From assembly GCA_963783695.1 (NCBI GenBank), contig CAWAOM010000001.1, positions 62,001 through 126,000 of the forward strand: a stretch of 64,000 bases of DNA, written 5' to 3'. A program made the position numbers and the translations under genes. The stretch comes from BM003 sp963783695. Its GTDB lineage: Bacteria; Pseudomonadota; Gammaproteobacteria; Steroidobacterales; BM003. Each line of letters starts with the position of its first letter. The stretch's first letter is position 1. Below are positions 15,633 to 24,272 of the stretch, piece after piece. The notes below the pieces were generated by a model, which saw only the letters and a program-made list of their open reading frames with translations, was not told the DNA's origin and did no database searches.

Positions 15633-17993
15633 ATGTCGAAGAGCATCAGGCCAGACAAATTAGGGAGAGCCGTCTTGGCGGAAAAATCGAATTCTCACAT
15701 CAGAAAAATTACCAGGTTTGCGAGCTTGCTTGCGACCATGACACTGGTTGCCTGCGGCGGCGGTGGCGGTGGTGGCAGCGGTGGCGGCAACCAGGCGCCG
15801 ATCGCGAACGCCGGCGCCGATTTCAGTATCGACGAAGGCAGCCAGGCCACGCTTGATGGCAGCGGCAGCAGGGATCCCGACGGCAATATCACCGCGTATC
15901 AGTGGACCCAGACGAGCGGCACTAACGTTACGCTGACCGGGGCGAATACAGTCACCGCCACTTTCACCGCGCCCGGCGTCAGCGTCGCGGAGACGCTGGT
16001 TTTTCGGCTTACCGTGACGGATAACGGTGGCTCGACCGGCTCGGACAGCGTATCGGTTACCGTCAACCCGATCGGTGGGGCGAACCAGCCCCCGATCGCC
16101 AACGCCGGGCCCGACAGGACCGTGGCGGAACTGACCGGCGTGGTGCTTGATGGCAGTGGCAGTTCTGATCCGGATGGCGTCATCGCAGGCTATGCCTGGA
16201 CGCAGACGGCGGGGCCGGCCGTGACATTAAATGATGCTGACTCCGTCGCACCGAGCTTTTCGGCTCCGGATGTCGATGTCCCAACCGACTTTGTGTTCCA
16301 GTTGATCGTTACCGACAACGAGGGTGCGGATTCGGCCCCGGATTCGGTCACGATTACGGTCGTGGATCCACCACCGTCGGTGGCGGTCAGCGGTCGCATC
16401 ACCTACGATTTCGTGCCGCATAACGACGCGACCTCCGGTCTCGACTATTCGGCGGTCGAACAGCGCCCTGTCCGCAGCGCGGTGGTTCAGGGGCTCGATG
16501 CCACGAACAATCAGCCGATAGCGGGATCCGAGACGCTCACCGATGCCAATGGCAACTACTCGTTGACGGTACCGTCACTGGCCTCGGTCAGGATCCGCGT
16601 CGTCGCGAGGTTGTTGAAAACCGACGCCTCGCCGACCTGGGACTTTGATGTGGTCGATAATGGCGGCGTTATTATCGACAATGCCAAGCCGCGTTATGTT
16701 CTGGACGGTGATGCATTCAACAGTGGAATACAGGACTGGAACGTCAACCTGAACGCCGATTCGGGCTGGGGCGGCGCCGGTTACAGCGGTCCGCGTGCGG
16801 CTGCGCCGTTTGCGATACTCGATGCCGTGTATGAAACGGTATTGCTGGTTTTGGGCGCTGACGCACAGGCCGATTTTCCGCAATTGACGCTGAACTGGAG
16901 CCCGCTCAATACGACGGATCCCGATACCAGCATCGGCACGACTTTCTACGATCCAAGCTCACCGGGTGCGAGTCCGTCGGCTAAACAGATTTTCATCCTT
17001 GGTGAGGAGGATGTGGATACCGACGAATATGACATTCATGTGGTAGCGCATGAATGGGGTCATTATTTCGAGGACCGGTTCTCGCGTTCCGACAGTGTCG
17101 GCGGACCGCATTTCGGTGGCGATCTGCTCGATTTGCGTGTGGCATTCGGCGAGGGATGGGGTAACGCGTTCTCGGCGATGGCGATAGGCGATCCGCTTTA
17201 CCAGGACGCCGGTGGCTTTGGCCAATCCTCAGGGTTCTTTTTCAATCTCGAAGATGGCTCTGGCCTGTGTGCGGGTGCGGGAGTGCCGACCGGCTGGTAC
17301 GGCGAATGTACGATTGGCGAGATTCTTTACGATCTCTACGATGCTGCCGATGACGGCGACGATACGATTACCATGGGTTTCGGGCCGATATACGATGTGC
17401 TTACCGGGCCCCAGGCTACCACCGACGGGCTGACCAGCGTTTTCACGTTTGCGTCTTACCTGCGTGATGAGAATCCGGCCGATGTCGCGGCGATCAATGC
17501 CCTTCTGGCCAGCGGGGATATTTCTGGCGGAAACGGCGGGATCGATCTGTACGGCGAAGAGGAAACCAATGCCGGGGCGGCCGACGGAGTCACCGAGACT
17601 GACGACGTATTGCCGCTGTATACCAACATCCCGACGAACAACTTCCAGCGAACTCTTTGCAGCAACGCGGATCAGGGCGATTTCAACAAGCTCAGTAACC
17701 GCCGCTACCTGAAGTTCACGGTCGATGCGGCGGGTACTTTTCGCTTCCGGCTGGAGGCCACTACCCGGCCGCTCGGGTCCAACGTGGATCCCGATTTCGC
17801 GATTTACGGAACCGATGGATTTGTTACCGGCGGGTTCGATGGTCCGGCCGAGTTCGAGCAGCAGGATATCGCGCTGGATCCTGGCGAATATGTCCTGGTG
17901 ATCTGGGATGACAACAATATTTCCTTCGAATTTTCTCCGAATAATCTGATCCTTGGCCGGTATTGTCAGGTCGCGACGATCAGAATCCCGTAG
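15633..17993 (+). CDS. PKD-domain lipoprotein with HEWGH zinc metalloprotease domain (tandem copy 1)
   Basis: A 786-residue exported lipoprotein. LLATMTLVACGGGGGGGS holds the lipobox (LVAC) and a poly-glycine tether. Two PKD/REJ-like beta domains follow at about residues 53-145 and 150-248 (PIANAGADFSIDEGSQATLD; PIANAGPDRTVAELTGVVLD). From about 250 a conserved region leads to VVAHEWGHYFEDRFSRSD with zinc ligands His473 and His477, catalytic Glu474, and a probable third ligand Glu507 in AFGEGWGNAFSAM: a gluzincin arrangement. The last 130 residues look like a pre-peptidase C-terminal-type beta domain (DPDFAIYGTDGF, YVLVIWDDNNISF). Substrate unknown. Besides the ATG at 15633, a TTG at 15675 has AGGGAG upstream and is a credible alternative start. 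Closely related to 18707-21307. Confidence 0.82.
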   Translation: MSKSIRPDKLGRAVLAEKSNSHIRKITRFASLLATMTLVACGGGGGGGSGGGNQAPIANAGADFSIDEGSQATLDGSGSRDPDGNITAYQWTQTSGTNVTLTGANTVTATFTAPGVSVAETLVFRLTVTDNGGSTGSDSVSVTVNPIGGANQPPIANAGPDRTVAELTGVVLDGSGSSDPDGVIAGYAWTQTAGPAVTLNDADSVAPSFSAPDVDVPTDFVFQLIVTDNEGADSAPDSVTITVVDPPPSVAVSGRITYDFVPHNDATSGLDYSAVEQRPVRSAVVQGLDATNNQPIAGSETLTDANGNYSLTVPSLASVRIRVVARLLKTDASPTWDFDVVDNGGVIIDNAKPRYVLDGDAFNSGIQDWNVNLNADSGWGGAGYSGPRAAAPFAILDAVYETVLLVLGADAQADFPQLTLNWSPLNTTDPDTSIGTTFYDPSSPGASPSAKQIFILGEEDVDTDEYDIHVVAHEWGHYFEDRFSRSDSVGGPHFGGDLLDLRVAFGEGWGNAFSAMAIGDPLYQDAGGFGQSSGFFFNLEDGSGLCAGAGVPTGWYGECTIGEILYDLYDAADDGDDTITMGFGPIYDVLTGPQATTDGLTSVFTFASYLRDENPADVAAINALLASGDISGGNGGIDLYGEEETNAGAADGVTETDDVLPLYTNIPTNNFQRTLCSNADQGDFNKLSNRRYLKFTVDAAGTFRFRLEATTRPLGSNVDPDFAIYGTDGFVTGGFDGPAEFEQQDIALDPGEYVLVIWDDNNISFEFSPNNLILGRYCQVATIRIP

Positions 17994-18008
17994 CAGGAGT
18001 TGGTAAAA

Positions 18009-18575
18009 ATGAGTTCAAGTAAATTCCTTACCCCGGCCCTGGCCGGAAGCCTGATCGCCGTGAGTTTGTCGCTTGCGCCGGTTGGCGTTTATGCCGGTTC
18101 GCCTGCTGCGCATACAGAGGCGACAAAACAGATACCGGGCAAGCCGCAGGCGCCGGTCGATATCCGCTACCGGTTCGACGGCAAGCCGGCGGTAGGGCAG
18201 ACGACGACCGTCACGGTCTTCGTCACGCCATTGACCGATAACGAGGCGCTGTCCGCCGAGTACCGCGCGAAAGGCGATATCGGTCTTAGCCGTAAAGGCA
18301 GCACATGGGGCGTCGATGAACTTGGCCGCGACAGCCTGGTTTATACGCTGGAAGTAACACCGGGCTCGGTCGGGCCGGCAGTCGTCCAGGTGATGGCAAC
18401 GATTCAGATAGTCGGTACTTTGCAGAGCCGGGTAATGTCGATTCCGCTTGGTCTTGGCGATGCCGACATCAAGCCGGTAGCGACATACTCGGGGAAAGTG
18501 TCGGTCGATGCGGCCGGCGAGGCCGTAGTGTCGATGCCTGCCCGGACGGAGATCATCCCGGTCGAATCGGAATGA
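18009..18575 (+). CDS. Small secreted protein between the two PKD-metalloproteases
   Basis: A 188-residue protein with a clear signal peptide (MSSSKFLTPALAGSLIAVSL, cleavage near VYAGS). The mature part is beta-rich: DIRYRFDGKPAVGQTTTVTV reads like an immunoglobulin-like or transglutaminase-associated domain, and the C-terminal half (GPAVVQVMATIQIVGTLQS) alternates hydrophobic residues. No enzyme motif and no family I can name. GCAGGAG at 17993-17999 is well spaced for the ATG at 18009. It follows the first metalloprotease by 15 bases and precedes the second, so it is probably co-transcribed with the first and may be its inhibitor, chaperone or surface partner; that is inference. Confidence 0.72.
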   Translation: MSSSKFLTPALAGSLIAVSLSLAPVGVYAGSPAAHTEATKQIPGKPQAPVDIRYRFDGKPAVGQTTTVTVFVTPLTDNEALSAEYRAKGDIGLSRKGSTWGVDELGRDSLVYTLEVTPGSVGPAVVQVMATIQIVGTLQSRVMSIPLGLGDADIKPVATYSGKVSVDAAGEAVVSMPARTEIIPVESE

Positions 18576-18706
18576 TCGGCGCATAGGCGATTGTTGCAAC
18601 GATGCAGATCCGTTTGAGTTGGGGAACGGATCACTGAAAAGCGCTACCAAATAATCACAAATCTACAGGGGAGGCGCGTCACCGGTTCGAGGCGCGCGGG
18701 AAAACT

Positions 18707-21307
18707 ATGACCTTTGCCAATGCGTTCGCCCGTGGATTATGTGTTTTTTCGTTGCTGGCGATTGCAGCCTGTAGCGGCAATAACAATAACAACAACTCAG
18801 GCACGGTCCCGCCACCGGTAAACCAGGCCCCCGTCGCTGATGCTGGCGTCGATGCTAGTGTCGACGAGGGCGCGGCGGTCACGCTCGACGGCAGCGGGAG
18901 CACCGATCCAGACGGCGTTATCAGCGCCTACGCATGGACCCAGACCGGCGGCACTGCAGTGGCTTTGGCCGGAGCCGATAGCGATACCGCGACATTTACC
19001 GCGCCGGCGGTGAACGCGGCGGAAGTGCTCGAATTCGAGCTCACGGTCACCGACGATGACGGCGCAACCGGTACGGACAGCGTGTCCGTAACCGTCAATC
19101 CGGTTGCCCCGCCCAACCAGCCACCGGTGGCAGATGCAGGCGCTGACAGCGTTGCCAACGAAGGGACGCTGGTGACGCTGGACGGCAGTGCGAGCAGCGA
19201 TCCGGACGGCAGCATTACCGCTTTCGCGTGGACACAAACCGCGGGTCCAGCCGTGGTTCTTGGCGGTGCCGACACGGACACGGCGACATTCACCGCACCG
19301 CTTGGCGCGGCCGAGCCGCTGGTGTTCCAACTCACCGTTACCGACGACGCCGGCGCAACGGCAACTGACTCGGTTTCCGTGACGGTGAACCTGATTCCGG
19401 TGGCAGATGCCGGCCCGGATCAGTCAGTCATTGAGCTAACGGATGTGGCTCTGGACGGCTCTGCCAGCGATGACCCGGACGGGTCGATCAGTTCTTTTGC
19501 CTGGACCCAGACCGCGGGTCCGGACGTTACGCTCGAGAATGCCGACACGGCCACGCCGGCGTTCTCGGCGCCAGAAGTCGATACCCCGACCGATTTGGTT
19601 TTCCAGTTGATCGTGACGGACGATACCGGTGCGGAGTCGGCGCCCGCGTTTGTGACGATAACCGTCAACGACACGCCGACCGAGGTTTCGGTCAGCGGTC
19701 GGGTGACCTACGATTTTGTGCCGCACGACGTTGTTACGTCCGGCCTCGACTATGCCGTTACAGAACAACGACCCGTGCGTGGGGCGTTGGTGCAGGCCCT
19801 GGATGCCAGCAATGACAGTCCGATTGCCGGCGTCGAAGCCAGAACGGATAGCGACGGCATCTATTCAGTGACCGTTCCGGCGCAGTCGCAGGTCAGGATT
19901 CGTGTGCTCGCGCAATTGCTCAAGGACGACGCACCGCCAACCTGGGATTTCTCGGTCGTGGACAACGGCGGGGTGATTGGCGACGACCCGAAACCGATGT
20001 ACGTGCTCGATGGCGACGAGTTTGACAGCGGGGTACAGGACTGGAACGTTAATCTCAACGCTGGCTCCGGCTGGGATGGCGCTGCCTACTCCGCGCCGCG
20101 TGCCGCGGCCCCGTTCGCAATTCTCGACGCGGTATACGACAGCATTGCGCTCGTTCTGTCTGCCGCACCCGACACAGTCACGCCGCCGTTATTGATCAAC
20201 TGGAGTCCGCTCAATACCACGGATTTCCAGACCAGTATCGGCACGACGTTTTACGATCCCAATGAGATCGGGGTGACGCCGTCCGCGAAACAGATTTTCG
20301 TGCTGGGCGAGGAAGACGTCGATACTGACGAATACGATGTTCATGTCGTGGCGCATGAATTCTCGCATTACTTCGAGGATCGCCTGTCGCGTTCCGACAG
20401 TATCGGCGGACCGCATTTTGCCGGCGATCTGCTCGATATCCGCGTGGCTTTTGGCGAGGGCTGGGGAAATGCGTACTCGGCAATGGCGATCGGCGACCCG
20501 GTATATCGTGATTCGAGTGGCGCCACGCAGGCGTCCGGTTTCTCTTTCAGCCTCGAGGACGGATCCGGTCTGTGCGCCGGCGCCGGCGTGCCACAGGGCT
20601 GGTACGGTGAATGCAGTATCGGCGAGATACTCTACGATCTGTACGATGACGTCGATGACGGTGCCGATGCCATCTCGATGGGCTTCGGGCCGATCTACGA
20701 CGTTCTGACGGGGGCGCAGTCGACTACCGACGGGCTTACCAGCATATTCACGTTTGCGTCCTACCTCAGGGACGAAAACCCGGCGGATGTCGCGGCGATT
20801 AACGCGCTGTTGCTGGCCGAGAACATCTCCGGAGGCAATGGCGGCATCGATCTTTATGGCGATGCCGAAACAAACGACGGCGCAGCCGATGGCGTCACGG
20901 AAACCGGCGACGTGCTGCCACTTTATTCGGAGATTCAGATCGGTGGCGCTAGCGTGACGGATCTCTGCAGTAACGCCGACCAGGGTGACTACAACAAACT
21001 TAGTAACCGGCGTTACCTGCGCTTCGCAGTTGCGGCGCCGGCCTCTTACCGTATCCGGGTCGATGCGACCCCGACTCGGCCGGTTGGCGCGACGGTCGAT
21101 CCGGATTTCGCAATCTACGGCCGCGACGGTTTCGTATTCGCCGATACGGGAGCTGCCAACGAATTCGAGCAGAGTGACGTAGTCCTTGCGCCGGGCAATT
21201 ACGTGCTGGAAATCTGGGACGACAACAACATATCTTTCGCCGCGGCCCCTGGCATCCTTGTGCCGGGACGGTATTGCCAGGATGCGACCATTTCCGCCAC
21301 GCCTTAG
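18707..21307 (+). CDS. PKD-domain lipoprotein with HEFSH zinc metalloprotease domain (tandem copy 2)
   Basis: An 866-residue paralogue of 15633-17993. Signal peptide with lipobox (LLAIAAC) and a run of six Asn in the tether, then three PKD-like domains (about residues 40-130, 137-225 and 228-320) instead of two. The protease region keeps the same framework: HVVAHEFSHYFEDRLSRSD with His550, Glu551, His554 and the downstream Glu584 in AFGEGWGNAYSAM. Long stretches around the active site and the C-terminal beta domain (SNADQGDYNKLSNRRYLRF) are nearly identical to copy 1, while the tether and first PKD domains differ. A recent tandem duplication with gain of one PKD unit is the simplest explanation. 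The interval 18576-18706 upstream has no convincing promoter. Confidence 0.82.
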   Translation: MTFANAFARGLCVFSLLAIAACSGNNNNNNSGTVPPPVNQAPVADAGVDASVDEGAAVTLDGSGSTDPDGVISAYAWTQTGGTAVALAGADSDTATFTAPAVNAAEVLEFELTVTDDDGATGTDSVSVTVNPVAPPNQPPVADAGADSVANEGTLVTLDGSASSDPDGSITAFAWTQTAGPAVVLGGADTDTATFTAPLGAAEPLVFQLTVTDDAGATATDSVSVTVNLIPVADAGPDQSVIELTDVALDGSASDDPDGSISSFAWTQTAGPDVTLENADTATPAFSAPEVDTPTDLVFQLIVTDDTGAESAPAFVTITVNDTPTEVSVSGRVTYDFVPHDVVTSGLDYAVTEQRPVRGALVQALDASNDSPIAGVEARTDSDGIYSVTVPAQSQVRIRVLAQLLKDDAPPTWDFSVVDNGGVIGDDPKPMYVLDGDEFDSGVQDWNVNLNAGSGWDGAAYSAPRAAAPFAILDAVYDSIALVLSAAPDTVTPPLLINWSPLNTTDFQTSIGTTFYDPNEIGVTPSAKQIFVLGEEDVDTDEYDVHVVAHEFSHYFEDRLSRSDSIGGPHFAGDLLDIRVAFGEGWGNAYSAMAIGDPVYRDSSGATQASGFSFSLEDGSGLCAGAGVPQGWYGECSIGEILYDLYDDVDDGADAISMGFGPIYDVLTGAQSTTDGLTSIFTFASYLRDENPADVAAINALLLAENISGGNGGIDLYGDAETNDGAADGVTETGDVLPLYSEIQIGGASVTDLCSNADQGDYNKLSNRRYLRFAVAAPASYRIRVDATPTRPVGATVDPDFAIYGRDGFVFADTGAANEFEQSDVVLAPGNYVLEIWDDNNISFAAAPGILVPGRYCQDATISATP

Positions 21308-21659
21308 AACATCCGGGCGAGGTGGACGGCCCGAGATTTTTTGGCCGAGTTCCGGACAATTGAAACCAGACGCCGGGGCGATATATTCGCCGCTATGGCG
21401 GGTGATGCAAAGCTAAGTTAACACTGCGGCTCGCAGCGATCCGATAGTGCGTTGTTCAGACCCTGGGCCAAATGGAGGACGTTTGCCGCACAGGCGCAGA
21501 AATGAGCTTTATTTAGCTTGTTTTGCTGATATCGAAGTGATTTGCAGATAGAATAATGCCGCTGGTGCAGGGTTGGGGGATCAGGCACCGGCAAGGGGCG
21601 GGACGGTGAAGCGCTTGGTCACCGATTTGGATTCGCGTCCTTCTCAGGGAGAGAAGACA
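21308..21659 (+). other. Leader region of the BtuB-like receptor with a possible structured RNA
   Basis: The 352 bases before the receptor gene contain nested complementary segments: ACC at 21366-21368 with GGT at 21402-21404, CGCC at 21372-21375 with GGCG at 21398-21401, and GGCGA/TCGCC around a short loop at 21378-21392. The block is followed directly by GATGCAAAGC and then by a CTGCG/CGCAG hairpin at about 21425-21437. The GCAAAGC after a closed stem recalls the 3' half of class I cyclic-di-GMP (GEMM) riboswitches, but the matching upstream GGCAAACC-type element is poor. No cobalamin-riboswitch B12 box was recognised. AGGGAGAG at 21645-21652 is the receptor's ribosome site. Confidence 0.3.
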
Positions 21660-23564
21660 ATGATAAGAATAATTCTCCTGATTCCGTACTTTCTTCTTCT
21701 TGCCGTTGTCCCATCCGCGTCGGCGCAGACCACAGATGGATCCGCGCGCGATCTGGACACGCTTGTCGTGACAGGGACGCGTCTTCGCGACGACCTTTCG
21801 CGGGTTCCGAACTCGACGACGGTGATAGATCTCGAGACGATCGAGGCGCGCCGCGACGCCAGTGTCGTGGATTTGCTGCGGTCGGTACCGGGTGTGCAAA
21901 TCACCCAGTACGGCGGTCGCGGCGGTCTCACGTCTTTGTTCGTCCGCGGCAGCGAGCCGAATTTCACAGTCGTGATGATTGACGGTATCAAGGTAAACGA
22001 TCCAAACAATACCCGCGGTGGCTCGTTCGATTTCTCCACGCTGCACGTCAACGACATCGAGCGAATCGAAATCGTGCGCGGACCACAGTCATCGATTTAC
22101 GGCTCCGATGCGCTCGCCGGAGTCATCAACATTTTTACCAAACGCGGCACTCGCGAATTCGAAGTCGTTGTCGATGCCGAGGCCGGTCGTGACGAGTATT
22201 ATCGCGGCGGCGTGGGACTGTCCGGCCCGGTTGGGGAGTCCGGCGATTTTTCGTTGCGTGCCGACTATGTCGATGACGGCGACCCGGTGGAAGGCAACGA
22301 TTTTACGAGCACGGCAGTAACCGGCAAGTTGTTCGTAAAACCGCTCGAAGACATGACCGTGCGCCTCAGCGGCCGCTATACCGACTCCGATGCCGAGGCG
22401 TTCCCGGAAGACAGCGGCGGTCCAGAATACGCTGTCATCCGTGACACTGACGATCGCGACTCGGAAGACTTTGCCATCGGTGCGGACATGACCTGGGCGC
22501 TGTCCGAGCGTTTTACCTGGCATGCGTTGGGTAATTATTACGATCATCAGGAGAATACGGATTCACCCGGTATTGCTCCGGGCGTTCGCGACCCGGTGCC
22601 ACCGAACAGCGCCGATACGGAACTGGAACGATACGAGGCTGCAAGCTACCTGGTGTGGTCAATGGGCAGCGGTTTTTCCGCCACCGCCGGGGCCGACTAC
22701 TGGAACGAGGAAGGCGATTCGAAGGGCTTTGTCGATTTTGGTTTTCCAATACCGACCGATTTCAATCTCGACCGCGATATCGTGGGGTTGTTTGGCGAGG
22801 TCAAGTACGAGAACTCCGCAATTACCTTGCAGGCCAGTGTTCGCAGAGACGACCCGGACGACGAAGACGACGAAACCAGCACCAAGTTGGGTGCCGTATA
22901 TCGTTTTCATGGCGGATTTAGCCGGCTGTTTGCCAACTGGGGAGAGGGTTTCAAGCTTCCCAGCTTTTTCGCGCTCGGTCATCCGCTGGTCGGCAACTCT
23001 GAGCTCAAACCGGAGAAAAGCGAGGGATGGGACATCGGCTGGGGCCAGGAATTGATCGAGGACAAGCTGAGTTTCACGGTTGCTTACTACGACAACGAAT
23101 TCAAGGACCTGATCGATTTCGATTTTGACCTGTTCACTAACGTCAATCGATCCCGGGTTGATACGTCGGGATACGAGCTGGAATTCGATTATCGCCCGCT
23201 CGAAGTGCTGTCATTCAGGGCACATGCGACCTATCTGGACATCGATGCGAAAGAGCCGGGCGTGCAACTGCGGCAGCGGCCGGACTGGCGCGGTGGTGTA
23301 TCAGCAACCTGGCTGCCTTATCTTGACTGGCTGGTTAACATCGACTGGCTGTATGTTGACGAAAGTTACGACACCGCGGTTCCCACCGGGGGCATGATGC
23401 TCGATAGCTACAACCGCGTCGATGTTGCCGTTACGTGGGATGCGACGCAAAGGCTGACTCTGACGTTGGCCGTCGACAATCTTCTGGATGAGAATTACCA
23501 GGAAGCGGTTGGTTTTCCGGCGCCGGATATTCGCCCGCGAGTCGGTCTGCGTTACCGTTTCTAG
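21660..23564 (+). CDS. TonB-dependent receptor, BtuB (vitamin B12 transporter)-like
   Basis: A 634-residue outer-membrane beta-barrel receptor. Signal peptide MIRIILLIPYFLLLAVV ends at SASAQ; the TonB box is DTLVVTGTR, very close to that of BtuB (DTLVVTA). The plug domain runs to about residue 150 (VVDLLRSVPGVQITQYGGRG, FVRGSEPNFTVVMIDGIKV, IEIVRGPQSSIYGSDALAGV) and the barrel ends in the expected C-terminal aromatic (LRYRF). The size is close to BtuB (about 600). Plug and TonB box favour cobalamin or a related corrinoid, but no B12 riboswitch or btuF/btuCD neighbours are visible, so another substrate remains possible. The ATG at 21660 has AGGGAGAG upstream; the in-frame ATG at 21573 would place 29 non-signal residues first. 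Confidence 0.83.
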   Translation: MIRIILLIPYFLLLAVVPSASAQTTDGSARDLDTLVVTGTRLRDDLSRVPNSTTVIDLETIEARRDASVVDLLRSVPGVQITQYGGRGGLTSLFVRGSEPNFTVVMIDGIKVNDPNNTRGGSFDFSTLHVNDIERIEIVRGPQSSIYGSDALAGVINIFTKRGTREFEVVVDAEAGRDEYYRGGVGLSGPVGESGDFSLRADYVDDGDPVEGNDFTSTAVTGKLFVKPLEDMTVRLSGRYTDSDAEAFPEDSGGPEYAVIRDTDDRDSEDFAIGADMTWALSERFTWHALGNYYDHQENTDSPGIAPGVRDPVPPNSADTELERYEAASYLVWSMGSGFSATAGADYWNEEGDSKGFVDFGFPIPTDFNLDRDIVGLFGEVKYENSAITLQASVRRDDPDDEDDETSTKLGAVYRFHGGFSRLFANWGEGFKLPSFFALGHPLVGNSELKPEKSEGWDIGWGQELIEDKLSFTVAYYDNEFKDLIDFDFDLFTNVNRSRVDTSGYELEFDYRPLEVLSFRAHATYLDIDAKEPGVQLRQRPDWRGGVSATWLPYLDWLVNIDWLYVDESYDTAVPTGGMMLDSYNRVDVAVTWDATQRLTLTLAVDNLLDENYQEAVGFPAPDIRPRVGLRYRF

Positions 23565-23678
23565 AGCGTGGGAAGCGGCGCGGCAGTCGCAACAACAACC
23601 ATGATTGGCTCGCCAGCCGGATCACCTGGTCGGGCACGCTGTTTTAGCGCAATCCTGGTTTGACCGGTGGCTCGAGCG

Positions 23679-24272
23679 TCACAGCTTGTCGCGTTCACCC
23701 GGCGCGCGTTTGCGCCCCGTTAGCATCGCCGTCACCAGGTTTTCGCGGTGGGCCAGCGATGCTGCAACGACGCCGGCGATGTGCAGCGGCACCAGCACCT
23801 CGAGCGTGTGAGTGGACCAGGCGTGGAATGCCTCGATCTGCTCCGTGTAGATGAACAGCCGGGAAGACGCGAGCGGGCCGGCGCGATTCTCCGCCGCATC
23901 CAGCGCGATGCCGCTCAGGCAACAGGCGATTAGTGCGGCCAGCAACATGAAGATCATCCACGCGCCGGCGGGGCTGTGGCCGACAAAACGCGTGGCACGG
24001 CCGCGCAGCAGGTCCCGCAGGTAACCGAATGCGACTCCGGGAGCATAGCCGAAGGTGCGAAATCGGGCGTGCTGCGTTCCGACGAAACCCCACAGCAGGC
24101 GAATCACCACGATCGTCAGTACCGCGTAGCCGGCATCGAGATGGAGTTCGTAGTTGTACTCACGGGTCCACCACGCTATCCCGGTTGCCAGCGCCAGCGA
24201 CCAGTGAGCGAGCCGCACCAACGGGTCCCAGACCGAGACGCTGTCGCCATTGCGGCGCGGTGATCTGTTCAT
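23679..24272 (-). CDS. Cytochrome b561-type membrane protein, end of MoxR/VWA operon
   Basis: A 197-residue di-haem b-type cytochrome of the cytochrome b561/hydrogenase cytochrome b family. Four membrane helices; candidate haem ligands are the His in DPLVRLAHWSLALAT, in NYELHLDAGYAVLT, and two in FHAWSTHTLEVLVPLHIAGVV. The RLAHWSLA and LHIAGVVAASLAHREN wording is characteristic. Its ATG at 24272 overlaps the VWA gene's stop (ATGA), so it is the last gene of the operon. The family carries electrons across or within the inner membrane between quinol and a periplasmic partner; the partner here is unknown. The Arg-rich frame upstream of 24272 is not part of the protein. Confidence 0.85.
   Translation of the reverse strand: MNRSPRRNGDSVSVWDPLVRLAHWSLALATGIAWWTREYNYELHLDAGYAVLTIVVIRLLWGFVGTQHARFRTFGYAPGVAFGYLRDLLRGRATRFVGHSPAGAWMIFMLLAALIACCLSGIALDAAENRAGPLASSRLFIYTEQIEAFHAWSTHTLEVLVPLHIAGVVAASLAHRENLVTAMLTGRKRAPGERDKL

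Noticed and set aside
21470..21500. Possible sigma-54 promoter upstream of the BtuB-like receptor
   Set aside because: TGGAGGACGTTTGCC has nine instead of ten bases between the GG and GC doublets.
21308..21659. Cobalamin riboswitch expected before a BtuB-like gene
   Set aside because: No B12-box-like sequence or matching core was found by eye; a covariance-model search would settle it.
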